A stretch of 32,985 nucleotides of DNA from a virus. The translations under genes were made by a program, and so were the position numbers. The stretch's first letter is position 1. Every line of letters begins with the position of its first letter. The stretch spans positions 1 through 32,985 of the IMG/VR virus record IMGVR_UViG_3300043446_000701, one strand, 5' to 3'. The notes under the pieces were generated by a model, which worked only from the letters and a program-made list of their open reading frames with translations, made no database searches and was not told the origin of the DNA. This document shows, piece after piece, positions 13,972 through 22,322 of this stretch.

Positions 13972-14252
13972 CTCCAGAAGCAAAAGTTAAAAAGCGTGTT
14001 AAGCAAATCTTAACGGATGTGGGCGCTTATTACGCCATGCCGATAGGAACTGGTTTCGGGAACGCCGGGGTTCCCGATTTTTTAGTGTGTTTACACGGCA
14101 AATTTTTTGGCATAGAGTGTAAGGCGAACGGTGGCAAACCCACCGCGCTTCAGTTGAAGCATCTCGACGATATCCGCAAAGCGGGTGGAGTCGCATTGTT
14201 GGTCGATGAAACAAACGTAGAGAACCTACGCAAGGAGTTAAGTCATGAGTAA
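13968..14252 (+). CDS. VRR-NUC domain nuclease
   Basis: A 94-residue stand-alone VRR-NUC domain of the PD-(D/E)XK superfamily. The core is GVPDFLV (34-40), then FFGIECK (47-52-53) with acidic E50 and K52, then Q62 in PTALQLKHLDDI. Phage single-domain VRR-NUC proteins are thought to cleave branched DNA such as Holliday junctions, perhaps to resolve replication intermediates before packaging. The catalytic residues are present. It overlaps both neighbours (ATGA upstream, 8 bases downstream). Confidence 0.88.
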   Translation: MTPEAKVKKRVKQILTDVGAYYAMPIGTGFGNAGVPDFLVCLHGKFFGIECKANGGKPTALQLKHLDDIRKAGGVALLVDETNVENLRKELSHE

Positions 14253-14775
14253 GAGTGATCGTATTCGTCAGTTATTGGCGAAGGGAGTTGAAGTCAAAGA
14301 AATCGCAAAGCGATTAAAGGTATCAACGAATCTTGTGCATCAAGTAAAGTGGCAAGCCAAAAACAAAAAGAAAAAAGCCGCGAAAGTAATGCCCGAACGC
14401 AGCACCAATCCCAAGGTGCAAAAGGCAGAGAAGAAATACATCAAGAAAGCAAGCCGACTTTACAAGTCTGCCATCGTGACGAAGAAAGAAGTCGATGCGT
14501 TGTTCAAGCCGATGAACGTGAACGATAGACTGATCAAAGAACTTGAAGCCGCTGAAAAGAAGAAACTTGATCTCGTCAACAGCCCCCCGCACTACAAAAC
14601 GGGGAATGTCGAGACTATCGACTTCATCGAGGCGAAAGACTTCAACTATCGTTTGGGTAACGTGATCAAGTATGTCTCCCGTGCAGGACGCAAGGCAGAC
14701 TCCGACCCGCTTGTCGATCTGAAGAAGGCGCGTTGGTATCTCGACCGCGAAATCTTTGCGCGGGAGGGAGCATGA
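14245..14775 (+). CDS. HTH plus DUF3310 protein (T7 gp1.7-like nucleotide kinase candidate)
   Basis: A 176-residue fusion. Residues 5-36 (IRQLLAKGVEVKEIAKRLKVS) are a helix-turn-helix. A lysine-rich linker follows. Residues 111-170 (VNSPPHYKTGNVETIDFIEA..., then YVSRAGRK and DLKKARWYLDREI) match DUF3310, the domain of T7 gp1.7, which is reported as a nucleotide kinase active on dTMP and dGMP. The HPHY-type 'SPPHY' start and the RAGRK block are the family hallmarks. The added DNA-binding-like N terminus is common in phages, but what it binds is unknown. Confidence 0.8.
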   Translation: MSKSDRIRQLLAKGVEVKEIAKRLKVSTNLVHQVKWQAKNKKKKAAKVMPERSTNPKVQKAEKKYIKKASRLYKSAIVTKKEVDALFKPMNVNDRLIKELEAAEKKKLDLVNSPPHYKTGNVETIDFIEAKDFNYRLGNVIKYVSRAGRKADSDPLVDLKKARWYLDREIFAREGA

Positions 14776-14996
14776 AAACCAAAACCAAGACGAAGAAGCG
14801 TCGAGTAAAGAAGCAAAAGTTCTCGCCTGTCACCTCTTCAGAGGCGGTCATTGTTACGGCTTTTTACATGTGCATGGCGGTATTTAGTGACCGCTGCGCT
14901 GAACCAGCCACAAAACTTTTCTCTCAGTTATCCGACGCAGAGCAGGTCGCAGCGATGGCTATTGGTGACAAAATCATGGCGGTGTTGAATAAATGA
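14772..14996 (+). CDS. Unknown basic small protein (74 residues)
   Basis: ATG at 14772, overlapping the previous stop as ATGA, after GGAGGGAG. The first 17 residues are almost all lysine, arginine and threonine (MKTKTKTKKRRVKKQK), a likely nucleic-acid-binding tail. The rest has a hydrophobic stretch (AVIVTAFYMCMAVF) and an acidic helix. No family recognised. The stop overlaps the methyltransferase start. Confidence 0.68.
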   Translation: MKTKTKTKKRRVKKQKFSPVTSSEAVIVTAFYMCMAVFSDRCAEPATKLFSQLSDAEQVAAMAIGDKIMAVLNK

Positions 14997-15640
14997 ACAC
15001 TTTACAAATTGGACGAGCAAGGTTCAGTCGATTCTTTTGGGAAGTCGTCGATGACAAGGTTTCGGATTACCCGTACGAAGCGATAGAGAAGATTGTCAAG
15101 GATCAACAACATCTACGAGAAGAAGCCGATTACAACACCGGATCACTGCCCTACGACGATGCCGTTGATCTATACAAGTTAATACATTTCTTTCAGCCGC
15201 ACACCATTGCCGAAGTGGGTACATTTATTGGTGTATCTACGAACGTGATGTCGAAGGCGTTGGAAGATTTTTCTTATCGTATATACACCTGTGATTCGGC
15301 AAACGACATTGAAGTTAATCCAACTAACAAACTTATTGAACGATACCCCCGTTGCACATCGACAGATATGTTCACAGACTTGGCAGAGAAAGGGGTCAAG
15401 ATTGATTTGATCTATCTGGACGGTCGCTTGAGTCAGAGTGATGCCGAGCCGTTATCTAAAATTGTCCACGATAAAACGGTGATTATCCTCGATGACTTTG
15501 AGGGCATCGAGAAGGGCGTGACCAATGCGTTGATGCTTGAAGCCCCAAGCCGTGTGCTGATCTACCCACGCGAAGGTAGGAAGACGGCTGCATCAATACC
15601 CATCTCGCTAATCCAACTCGTTCCGCAGGAGGCCGCATGA
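14993..15640 (+). CDS. Class I SAM-dependent methyltransferase-like protein
   Basis: A 215-residue Rossmann-type protein. EVGTFIGVST (74-83) is the S-adenosylmethionine motif I, YTCDSAND (98-105) would bind the ribose, LIYLDGR (139-145) is motif IV-like and ILDDFEG (165-171) supplies acidic residues at the spot used for metal binding in O-methyltransferases. It resembles small-molecule or sugar O-methyltransferases more than DNA methylases, as no NPPY or PC motif is present. It is coupled by ATGA to both neighbours and stands just before the glycosyltransferase genes, so sugar methylation is a reasonable inference. Confidence 0.75.
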   Translation: MNTLQIGRARFSRFFWEVVDDKVSDYPYEAIEKIVKDQQHLREEADYNTGSLPYDDAVDLYKLIHFFQPHTIAEVGTFIGVSTNVMSKALEDFSYRIYTCDSANDIEVNPTNKLIERYPRCTSTDMFTDLAEKGVKIDLIYLDGRLSQSDAEPLSKIVHDKTVIILDDFEGIEKGVTNALMLEAPSRVLIYPREGRKTAASIPISLIQLVPQEAA

Positions 15641-15753
15641 ACTGGCTCAAACGCTTTTTACGATGGCTTGACGAAGGTCGGCGCGAGTCATGGCGGCGTG
15701 TACCGCCTCCGGTGTGGGCAGCGAAGCGTGGGACAGGGAGAGAATACTGGTGA
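15637..15753 (+). CDS. Tiny basic protein (38 residues)
   Basis: ATG at 15637 overlaps the methyltransferase stop as ATGA, and its own stop overlaps the next GTG as GTGA. GCAGGAGG precedes the ATG. The product MNWLKRFLRWLDEGRRES... is an amphipathic, arginine- and tryptophan-rich peptide. The exact double coupling is the main evidence that it is translated. It may serve mainly to couple translation, or bind a membrane surface. Confidence 0.6.
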   Translation: MNWLKRFLRWLDEGRRESWRRVPPPVWAAKRGTGREYW

Positions 15754-17612
15754 GCGAGGACAAGAAACAGCAGACCCTACCGGAGTTTGCACAGGCCATT
15801 TACAAGAAGGGCTTTGAGGAGGCCGAGAAAGGTAACTATGACGAGGCCATTGGCATCCTCAACAACATCAACGCCGCCCTACCTGTGATGACCGCTGCAC
15901 AACTGCAAGCGGGGCGGTGCCACTGGGAGATGCATCGTTGGAGTCTGGCACGGCAGCACTTTGAAACGGCTGTACGGCTTGAACCCAACAATGACGATGC
16001 CGGGTGGACGGTAGGTCTGCTTGCCTTGCAGATGGGTGACTTCAAAGCCGGGTGGGAAGGCTACGAGCGACGGTGGGGCAGCAAGGCGTTCAAGTCTCCC
16101 AAACTCCACACCAAGCACCCGCAGTGGGAGCGAGGCAAAGGTCTGAAGCGTCCGGTTGTCTGGTGTGAGCAGGGCATTGGCGATCAGATTCTGTATGCAT
16201 CGCTGCTTGAAGCACTGGCACGGGAGGTCGATGAGGTCACCGTGATGATTGATCTACGCATGGTCAATCTCTTTCAGCGTGGGTGCAGGGCGAAGAACGT
16301 CAAGTTCCTTTCGCATAACTCGCGGATCAAGATGTCCGAGCATGACTCACACTTGCCGATAGCCTCTCTGGCGCGACACTTTGTTAAGTCAATTCGTGAC
16401 ATTACTCCGCATGTTTCGTTTGGCTACGTGAAGGCTGACCCCGAGCGTGTGGCTCTGCTACGCAAAGAGTATGGCTTCCGCGAGGACGAGTTCGTGGTCG
16501 GGCTGTGTTGGACAAGCACTGCGCCTATCATTGGTACGCACAAGTCTGTCCCGCTGAAAGATTTTCTGCCGATCCTTGATATGCCGCACGTGAAGTTCAT
16601 CAACTTGCAGTACGGCGAGGCACAGAAAGAAGGCGAGGGGTTCCACCCAAGTCTCACCACTACGCATGTCGATACCTTCCTCGACATGGAGAACGTGGCT
16701 GCGCTCATGGAGATATGCACCGTGATCATCTCGCCATCGTGCGCGACCGTGCATCTGGCCGGGGCGATGGGCAAAGATGTATTGCTCTTGGATGCGAACA
16801 AACTTTGGTATTGGAACAACCGTGTAGGCAATGAAAGCCTCTGGTACTCCGGTGTCAAAATTTTTCAACGCGAGAACATGAACGCTCCGTGGGACATGCA
16901 GTTGCGCCAAGTTAAGAACGAACTTGAGATTATCTTGGGGCAGCGTACGAGGAATAAGCAGACGTTTGTATTCTTCCACGTGGGGCAGGACATCTCGTAC
17001 CCACAGAAGATGGTCAAGTCCATCCTGCGCTACAACCCCGACGCAGACATCATCATGTGTACCGACACGGATACACCGGATGTGATGGGCATCACTGATC
17101 GTTACGAGATGCACGTTGACCGCGCCGAACTCTTGTATGCCCGTAACACTGCGTATGCCAATCTGAAACTAGATTGTCCCGCGCTGTATCTCGACACCGA
17201 CATGCTTATCCAGAGCGAGATCGATGTGGAGGACATACTGAACGGCACAGAGGTTGCGTTCTGCAAGCGTTCGTTCAACCGCGAGGACATGTTCAACATT
17301 GAGCAGCGCGGCATCAAGTTTCCCGAATACGAGGGCAAGTCCATCGGGGAGGTTTATCCCTACGTGGGCTGCATGATCGCTACACGGAACAACAAGGTGT
17401 GGGAAGAACTCCTCGCTATCTTTGACAGCCTAGACCCGAAGTTCAAGAAGTGGTACGGCGACCAAGAAGCCCTGCGTATCTACGCAGAGAAGTACGGGTG
17501 CGCGGAAGCACCGGAATCAATTTATGGTTGCTTACCGGAACACAGGTCAGACGAAGCGAAGATTCTTCACTTCAAAGGGCCGAGCCGAAAGAAACTATTT
17601 GAGGGCGTATGA
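15750..17612 (+). CDS. TPR, GT-B and GT-A fusion: double glycosyltransferase
   Basis: A 620-residue protein from GTG 15750, chosen because of the GTGA overlap and GGGAG upstream; the in-frame ATG at 15690 lies inside the preceding tiny gene. Residues 10-105 are TPR-like repeats (AEKGNYDEAIGILNNI; FETAVRLEPNN). Residues 130-395 look like a GT9/heptosyltransferase-type GT-B domain, with EQGIGDQI (140-147) and SPSCATVHLAGAMG (328-341). Residues 405-620 look like a separate GT-A domain with DTD (482-484) in the metal-sugar site. TPR-GT fusions are known in bacteria; the added GT-A domain is less usual. The acceptor is unknown: capsid or tail protein, modified DNA base or host glycan are all possible. 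Confidence 0.78.
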   Translation: MSEDKKQQTLPEFAQAIYKKGFEEAEKGNYDEAIGILNNINAALPVMTAAQLQAGRCHWEMHRWSLARQHFETAVRLEPNNDDAGWTVGLLALQMGDFKAGWEGYERRWGSKAFKSPKLHTKHPQWERGKGLKRPVVWCEQGIGDQILYASLLEALAREVDEVTVMIDLRMVNLFQRGCRAKNVKFLSHNSRIKMSEHDSHLPIASLARHFVKSIRDITPHVSFGYVKADPERVALLRKEYGFREDEFVVGLCWTSTAPIIGTHKSVPLKDFLPILDMPHVKFINLQYGEAQKEGEGFHPSLTTTHVDTFLDMENVAALMEICTVIISPSCATVHLAGAMGKDVLLLDANKLWYWNNRVGNESLWYSGVKIFQRENMNAPWDMQLRQVKNELEIILGQRTRNKQTFVFFHVGQDISYPQKMVKSILRYNPDADIIMCTDTDTPDVMGITDRYEMHVDRAELLYARNTAYANLKLDCPALYLDTDMLIQSEIDVEDILNGTEVAFCKRSFNREDMFNIEQRGIKFPEYEGKSIGEVYPYVGCMIATRNNKVWEELLAIFDSLDPKFKKWYGDQEALRIYAEKYGCAEAPESIYGCLPEHRSDEAKILHFKGPSRKKLFEGV

Positions 17613-17728
17613 ACTACTACTGCAAGTATTGCGGAGATGTAGTCAAGCGTAACTCCAAGAAAGTATGGATGAATTCGTTCTGCACGACGGTGAGTCGTAT
17701 GGTGCGGATTTATAGGAGAAAGACATGA
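17609..17728 (+). CDS. Tiny CxxC protein (39 residues)
   Basis: ATG at 17609 overlaps the glycosyltransferase stop as ATGA, and its stop overlaps the next ATG. The sequence begins MNYYCKYCGD, a CxxC knuckle, with a further cysteine at 25, then a basic end. It looks like a half zinc ribbon. Its existence rests on coupling and the knuckle. Confidence 0.6.
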   Translation: MNYYCKYCGDVVKRNSKKVWMNSFCTTVSRMVRIYRRKT

Positions 17729-17889
17729 TTTGGATTGGCTACCGCGATTACGACAGCGCAAACAAAATGCTTCAACAGGCCGGAGAAGATTATGCCATCG
17801 TCAAGATCACGGCTGATTCATTTGACGGCGAAGTGTTGGGTTACGTTGTGATGCGAAAGGATGTAGACCCTGTTGGGAGTAAGACATGA
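17725..17889 (+). CDS. Unknown small protein (54 residues)
   Basis: ATG at 17725 with AGGAGA upstream, overlapping both neighbours by ATGA. MIWIGYRDYDSANKM... is a small soluble protein with a likely strand-helix-strand pattern ending VLGYVVMRKD. Unknown function. Confidence 0.62.
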   Translation: MIWIGYRDYDSANKMLQQAGEDYAIVKITADSFDGEVLGYVVMRKDVDPVGSKT

Positions 17890-18563
17890 AAATTTTTATT
17901 GGTTACGACAGCCGCGAAGACATCGCGTATCAAGTGTGCAAGCGTTCGCTTGAGAAGCACACTTCTGTCCCGCTTGAGATTCAGCCAATCAAGCAAAAGG
18001 AGATGCGCGAAAAGAACTTGTATTGGCGTGAGCATGACCCGTTGTCATCCACGGAGTTCTCCTTCACCCGGTTCCTCGTGCCGTACTTGGCCGGATACAA
18101 GGGGTGGGCAGTCTTCATGGACTGCGACTTCTTCTGGCGAGGTGATGTTGCAGGATTAATGGACTATGCCAACCCGTACTACGGCGCAATGGTGGTCAAG
18201 CATGACTACAAGCCGAAGGAAACGCACAAGATGGATGGCAAGGTGCAGCACCAGTATCCACGTAAGAATTGGAGCAGCCTAATCCTATTTAATTGTGAGC
18301 ATTTGCATATCAAGGCGGTCACGCCAGAGTTGGTGAACCGCGAGAGCGGAATGTTCCTACATCAGTTGCGTTTCTTGTGGGACGCTTGCATTGGTGACCT
18401 ACCCATTGCGTACAACTATTTGGAAGGGTGGCATACGAAGGATGACTGCCCGAACCCGGTCGCTGTTCACTTCACTCGCGGTGGGCCGTGGTTCAAAGAC
18501 TGGACAGACGTTGAATATGGCAAAGAGTGGATGAACGTAGCCAAGGAGATCGTACATGAGTGA
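17886..18563 (+). CDS. GT-A type glycosyltransferase
   Basis: A 225-residue GT-A protein that begins MKIFIGYDSREDIAYQV, as in many phage and bacterial glycosyltransferases. FMDCDFFW (77-84) holds the DxD-type metal site (D79, D81). Later residues include a conserved WHTKDD and HFTRGGPW (about 195-210), which often close the acceptor pocket in GT8-like enzymes. It probably transfers a hexose from a nucleotide sugar to an unknown acceptor. It follows the TPR/double-GT gene by two tiny genes. It is complete and has no membrane segment, so it should be cytoplasmic. Confidence 0.8.
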   Translation: MKIFIGYDSREDIAYQVCKRSLEKHTSVPLEIQPIKQKEMREKNLYWREHDPLSSTEFSFTRFLVPYLAGYKGWAVFMDCDFFWRGDVAGLMDYANPYYGAMVVKHDYKPKETHKMDGKVQHQYPRKNWSSLILFNCEHLHIKAVTPELVNRESGMFLHQLRFLWDACIGDLPIAYNYLEGWHTKDDCPNPVAVHFTRGGPWFKDWTDVEYGKEWMNVAKEIVHE

Positions 18564-18834
18564 GATCAACAAAGAGATTCTTGAGGATGACGAAGCCTAT
18601 TTGATCATCCCCGAAGAACACGTGAAGAAGATCGCCATGCCCGAAACGGTATGGGCCAAGATCGATGACGATGGCAAGTTGGAAGTGCTGCGGTGGGACA
18701 TCATCGAGATGTACGCGACCGAGTTTGACTCGCTGATTCGCAATGGCAAGGAAAAGTCACAGACGCATGTCATTTGCAAACTGCTGACGTTGGTGCGCGA
18801 TCAAGTTAAAAGAGATTTGATTCTCCCGAAGTGA
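18556..18834 (+). CDS. Unknown acidic protein (92 residues)
   Basis: ATG at 18556, overlapping the glycosyltransferase end by 8 bases; GGAG upstream. The protein is acidic with alternating strand and helix (YLIIPEEHVKKIAMPETVWA; VICKLLTLVRDQVKRD). No motif recognised. It lies between a glycosyltransferase and a methyltransferase, so a link with them is possible but unshown. Confidence 0.72.
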   Translation: MSEINKEILEDDEAYLIIPEEHVKKIAMPETVWAKIDDDGKLEVLRWDIIEMYATEFDSLIRNGKEKSQTHVICKLLTLVRDQVKRDLILPK

Positions 18835-18838
18835 TGCC

Positions 18839-19606
18839 ATGACACCGTTCGCTGCGCTTTTTAACAAGGACTACCAACTTCTATTCCATCACGTTGCTCA
18901 TTGGGAGAAGTTCATTAGTCACATGAACGAGGTGACGAATACGCTACGAGCCAACGCAAACGATTCGGGCTGTACGCTGCACGATGATTTGTTGGTGTGG
19001 TTCCGTAACTTGTTCTTTCTGACGGAGCCGCGCTTTGAAGAAGCGATGGGTGACTTGAAGGACGATGCAGGACTCCGTGCGCGGATGTGGCGCATCTATA
19101 ACTTGTGTTGGGCAGTGAACCAAGCCGCTACGGTGTTTGGCGATATCGTTGACATCGGGTGCTACGAAGCGAAGTCTACGATGGTGTTCTGCCGGTACAA
19201 CCGCGAGGCGTTACTGGCCAAGCATTTGTATCTTTTTGACATGTTCGACAGTCCACCGGAGGAGTCACGCAAAGCAAACCACGGGCCGCAGTTGGCGAGT
19301 TACGTGAAGCAATACATGCGTGAGTTCCAACCGTTTGTCGTGCCGGGCGATGTGACACAGACCATACCGAAGCATCTGCCAGATCATATTGCCTTTGCTC
19401 ACATTGACTTGAACAACGCAGACGCAGAGGAACATGTGTTCAGAGATGTTTATCCGCGATTGAGTTTGGGTGCTGTAGTTATCTTTGATGATTATGGATT
19501 TCGACGATATCGTGCATCGGCTGAACGACACATGGCGTTCTTGAAAGACAAGCCCGAGAAGATATTGGAGTTACCTACAGGCCAAGGCTTACTCATAAAG
19601 GTGTAG
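18839..19606 (+). CDS. TylF/MycF-like methyltransferase
   Basis: A 255-residue protein matching the macrocin O-methyltransferase (TylF/MycF) pattern: VDIGCYEAKST (104-114) is SAM motif I, FDMFDSPPE (133-141) is the family's 'DTFEG'-like acidic loop, AHIDLNN (187-193) and FDDYG (216-220) hold the metal-binding aspartates. The family usually methylates sugar hydroxyls in a metal-dependent way. Two glycosyltransferases and another methyltransferase upstream support a sugar-modification role. ATG at 18839 lies four bases after the preceding stop, with only a weak ribosome site. Confidence 0.82.
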   Translation: MTPFAALFNKDYQLLFHHVAHWEKFISHMNEVTNTLRANANDSGCTLHDDLLVWFRNLFFLTEPRFEEAMGDLKDDAGLRARMWRIYNLCWAVNQAATVFGDIVDIGCYEAKSTMVFCRYNREALLAKHLYLFDMFDSPPEESRKANHGPQLASYVKQYMREFQPFVVPGDVTQTIPKHLPDHIAFAHIDLNNADAEEHVFRDVYPRLSLGAVVIFDDYGFRRYRASAERHMAFLKDKPEKILELPTGQGLLIKV

Positions 19607-19607
19607 C

Positions 19608-19811
19608 ATGAACAACGATAACGAGTCCCCACCGGGAGCATGGCAGCGAGAGTGGGATGCAACAGCGCATACGAGTGAAGAATACAGACGGGAAATACGA
19701 GAGATGCGCGACCGGATTGCGATGTATCTGAAAGAGATTGACGATCTGAGAGCCGAGATTCACTTGTTACGCACGACGATCTACAGATGGAGCGAGAAAG
19801 ATGGAAGTTGA
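19608..19811 (+). CDS. Small coiled-coil protein (67 residues)
   Basis: ATG at 19608 with AAAGGTG upstream, one base past the methyltransferase stop. A charged helix with heptads (REIREMRDRIAMYLKEIDDL, then AEIHLLRTTIY) indicates a coiled coil. Unknown function. Overlaps the next gene by 11 bases. Confidence 0.7.
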   Translation: MNNDNESPPGAWQREWDATAHTSEEYRREIREMRDRIAMYLKEIDDLRAEIHLLRTTIYRWSEKDGS

Positions 19812-19995
19812 AGATGACATCCTAGACCTTATCCGATCACTACCAAACGAGGTCAATGATGCATCGACCACAACTGAATTCAAGTTCTTGACTGTGGGCG
19901 GCGTGTTGTGGGCTTGCCGTGACGAAATCATCAGACTGCGAGAAGAAAACGCGAAGTTAAAAAAGGGTGGTAAGCGTGTCGTTCGTAACACTTGA
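19801..19995 (+). CDS. Unknown small protein before DNA polymerase (64 residues)
   Basis: ATG at 19801. Acidic start, a helical end with a basic tail (IIRLREENAKLKKGGKR). It overlaps the polymerase start by 20 bases. The tail has a leucine-spaced helix. No family recognised. Confidence 0.68.
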   Translation: MEVEDDILDLIRSLPNEVNDASTTTEFKFLTVGGVLWACRDEIIRLREENAKLKKGGKRVVRNT

Positions 19996-21832
19996 CTTTG
20001 AGACTTTCTACAGTAGCGACTTCAGTCTGAAGAAACTTACGACTGAAGAATACATCAATGACCCGCGCTTTGAAGTCATTGGCGTGGCGATGAAGATTGA
20101 TGACGACCAACCCATCTGGTTTAGCGGGACCAAAGACGAGATCAAGGCATGGCTCAATCAAGTTGATTGGGGAACCTCTGCGCTGCTCTGTCACAACGCG
20201 ATGTTCGACGGAGCGATACTGTCTTGGTATTTCGGGATCACCCCTGCGAAGTATTTCGATACGCTTTGCATGGCCCGTGCGATACATGGCGTGGATGCAG
20301 GCGGTTCGCTTGCCGCGCTTGCCGAGCGGTACAGGTTGGGCGAGAAGGGCACGGAAGTGTCCAACGCACAGGGCAAACGACGTAGTGACTTCTCTCCCGA
20401 AGACTTGGCGCGTTATGGTGCTTACTGCATCAATGACGTAAACCTTACGTTCAAGTTGTTCAACGCCATGCTCGAAGACGGGTTCCCTACGTCCGAGTTG
20501 GATTTGATCGACATGACGCTGCGTATGTATACCAAGCCCGTGCTGCGAGTTGACGACGCTCTGTTGGTTGAGCGGCTTGAGGAGATCAAGACCGAGAAGG
20601 CTGAACTACTCAGCAGTTTGAAGGATGTATTAAAAGTTGATAGCGAGGAAGAGGTACGCAAGAAACTCGCCAGTAATCCACAGTTCGCTGCCGTCCTCAA
20701 AGAGTTTGGTGTCGAGCCGCCGAAGAAGATCAGCCCCACGACGGGCAAGGAAACTTTCGCTCTCGCCAAGAATGACGAGGGTTTTATCGCGTTATCGGAA
20801 CACGAGAATCCGGTAGTTCAACAGTTATGTTCTGTTCGACTGGGTACGAAATCTACAATAGAGGAGTCACGCATTGAACGCTTTATCGGTATTGGTAGTA
20901 GGAATCGCGGTCGGTTACCTATTCCGCTCAAGTATTACGGCGCTCATACAGGCCGTTGGTCGGGCATGGATGCCGTCAACCTACAAAACCTTCCATCACG
21001 AGATAAGAAAAAGAAGGCACTCAAGAATTCGGTGGTCGCTGCGCCGGGTTATTCCGTTATCAACTGCGACTCGTCGCAAATAGAAGCCCGTGTGTTGGCT
21101 TGGCTTGCGGGACAGGGCGATGTCGTTCAAGCCTTTGCAGAGAAGCGCGACATTTACTGCGAAGACGCGACCAAAGTTTACGGCAGAAAGATTACCAAGG
21201 CCGATCCGGTCGAGAGATTCGTGGGCAAAACCATGCGACTCGGGTTGGGCTATGGCACGGGAGCGAAGAAACTTCAGCACACGTTGAAGACTCAGCCGCC
21301 CGGTGCTGACCTCTCGGAAGAGGAGTGCAAGAGACTCGTCAACACGTGGCGACAGGCCAACCACAAGATCGTCGATTTGTGGCGCGAGTGCGATCAAGCC
21401 CTGTCACATCTGGCTGCGTGGCCCGGTGGGTCGGGCTACATCCTCGGTGAACACAACGCTGTGTGGGTTACCGAACACGGTATTTGTTTACCGAATGGTC
21501 TGTACATCCGTTACCCCAAGTTAGCGATGGAGGATCAGCAATACTTTTACTACTCACGTAAAGGCAAGATGAGTATTTGGGGTGGGGCGATGGTTGAGAA
21601 CATCGTTCAGGCGCTGGCTCGTATCATCGTGGGTGAACAAATGCTTCAGATAAGAGCGCGGTACAAGCCTGTGCTGACGGTGCATGACGCAGCGGTCTGC
21701 GTTGTCCCGACGAGTGAAGTTGAGGACGCATTGGTATACATTACTACTATTATGTCTACGCCCCCGGCATGGGCGGCGGGGCTTCCTGTGGCTTGCGAGG
21801 CCAAGTTCGGTCAATCCTACGGAGAGTGCTGA
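19976..21832 (+). CDS. Family A DNA polymerase with 3'-5' exonuclease
   Basis: A 618-residue phage replicative polymerase. The exonuclease has LDFETF (6-11, D7 and E9), HNAMFDG (D78) and CINDVN (D154). The polymerase has motif A NCDSSQIEAR (363-372, D365), motif B KTMRLGLGYG (418-427, K418 and Y426) and motif C TVHDAA (568-573, D571). Motif C reads HDA rather than the usual HDE, so the second acidic residue is replaced by alanine. No 5' nuclease domain is present, as in T7 polymerase. I choose GTG 19976 because AAGGGTGGT lies four bases upstream; GTG 19967 is also in frame. It overlaps the previous gene. Confidence 0.95.
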   Translation: MSFVTLDFETFYSSDFSLKKLTTEEYINDPRFEVIGVAMKIDDDQPIWFSGTKDEIKAWLNQVDWGTSALLCHNAMFDGAILSWYFGITPAKYFDTLCMARAIHGVDAGGSLAALAERYRLGEKGTEVSNAQGKRRSDFSPEDLARYGAYCINDVNLTFKLFNAMLEDGFPTSELDLIDMTLRMYTKPVLRVDDALLVERLEEIKTEKAELLSSLKDVLKVDSEEEVRKKLASNPQFAAVLKEFGVEPPKKISPTTGKETFALAKNDEGFIALSEHENPVVQQLCSVRLGTKSTIEESRIERFIGIGSRNRGRLPIPLKYYGAHTGRWSGMDAVNLQNLPSRDKKKKALKNSVVAAPGYSVINCDSSQIEARVLAWLAGQGDVVQAFAEKRDIYCEDATKVYGRKITKADPVERFVGKTMRLGLGYGTGAKKLQHTLKTQPPGADLSEEECKRLVNTWRQANHKIVDLWRECDQALSHLAAWPGGSGYILGEHNAVWVTEHGICLPNGLYIRYPKLAMEDQQYFYYSRKGKMSIWGGAMVENIVQALARIIVGEQMLQIRARYKPVLTVHDAAVCVVPTSEVEDALVYITTIMSTPPAWAAGLPVACEAKFGQSYGEC

Positions 21833-21833
21833 T

Positions 21834-22322
21834 ATGTCTATAACTACGGTGGGTGCATTACGGGATGGATGGCGGCATGTGATTGCCGGTGACGGCGGCG
21901 AGTGTCCTGTCTGTGATAGGTGGGGGAAGATTTACAAACGCTCGTTGAACAAGACGATGGCGAAGTCGCTGATCTGGCTCTGCCAAGAAGTCAAACGCAC
22001 GGGCTATGACTGGATCGACGTACCGAACACCGGGCCGCGATTCGTGATTCGCAGTAACCAACTACCCATCCTAACAACGTGGGAACTCGTTGAACGCTGC
22101 CCCAAAGACCAAGACGAGGGCGGGGCCAAGCATAGCGGGTTGTGGCGACCCACGGACAAAGGGTGGAGTTTCTACTACAACAAGATCAGAGTTCCTAAAC
22201 ATGCGTTTGCTTACAACAATATAGTTTTGAAGTACGGCGACGAGATGGTTCACTTGTACGACTGCTTCAAGACTATGTTTGACTACAACGAAGTAATGGC
22301 GAGTCGATTTGATGAGTATTAA
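21834..22322 (+). CDS. Conserved-looking phage protein with CxxC (162 residues)
   Basis: ATG at 21834, one base after the polymerase stop. The N terminus has GGECPVC (C24, C27), part of a small zinc-ribbon-like segment followed by basic residues. Later LWRPTDKGWSFYYN and KHAFAYNN form a pattern seen in hypothetical proteins of many phages near replication genes. Function unknown. The stop overlaps the nuclease gene by 11 bases. Confidence 0.75.
   Translation: MSITTVGALRDGWRHVIAGDGGECPVCDRWGKIYKRSLNKTMAKSLIWLCQEVKRTGYDWIDVPNTGPRFVIRSNQLPILTTWELVERCPKDQDEGGAKHSGLWRPTDKGWSFYYNKIRVPKHAFAYNNIVLKYGDEMVHLYDCFKTMFDYNEVMASRFDEY

Noticed and set aside
19967-19975. GTG at 19967 as polymerase start
   Set aside because: Possible, but the AAGGGTGGT ribosome-like element overlaps it and is well placed only for the GTG at 19976.
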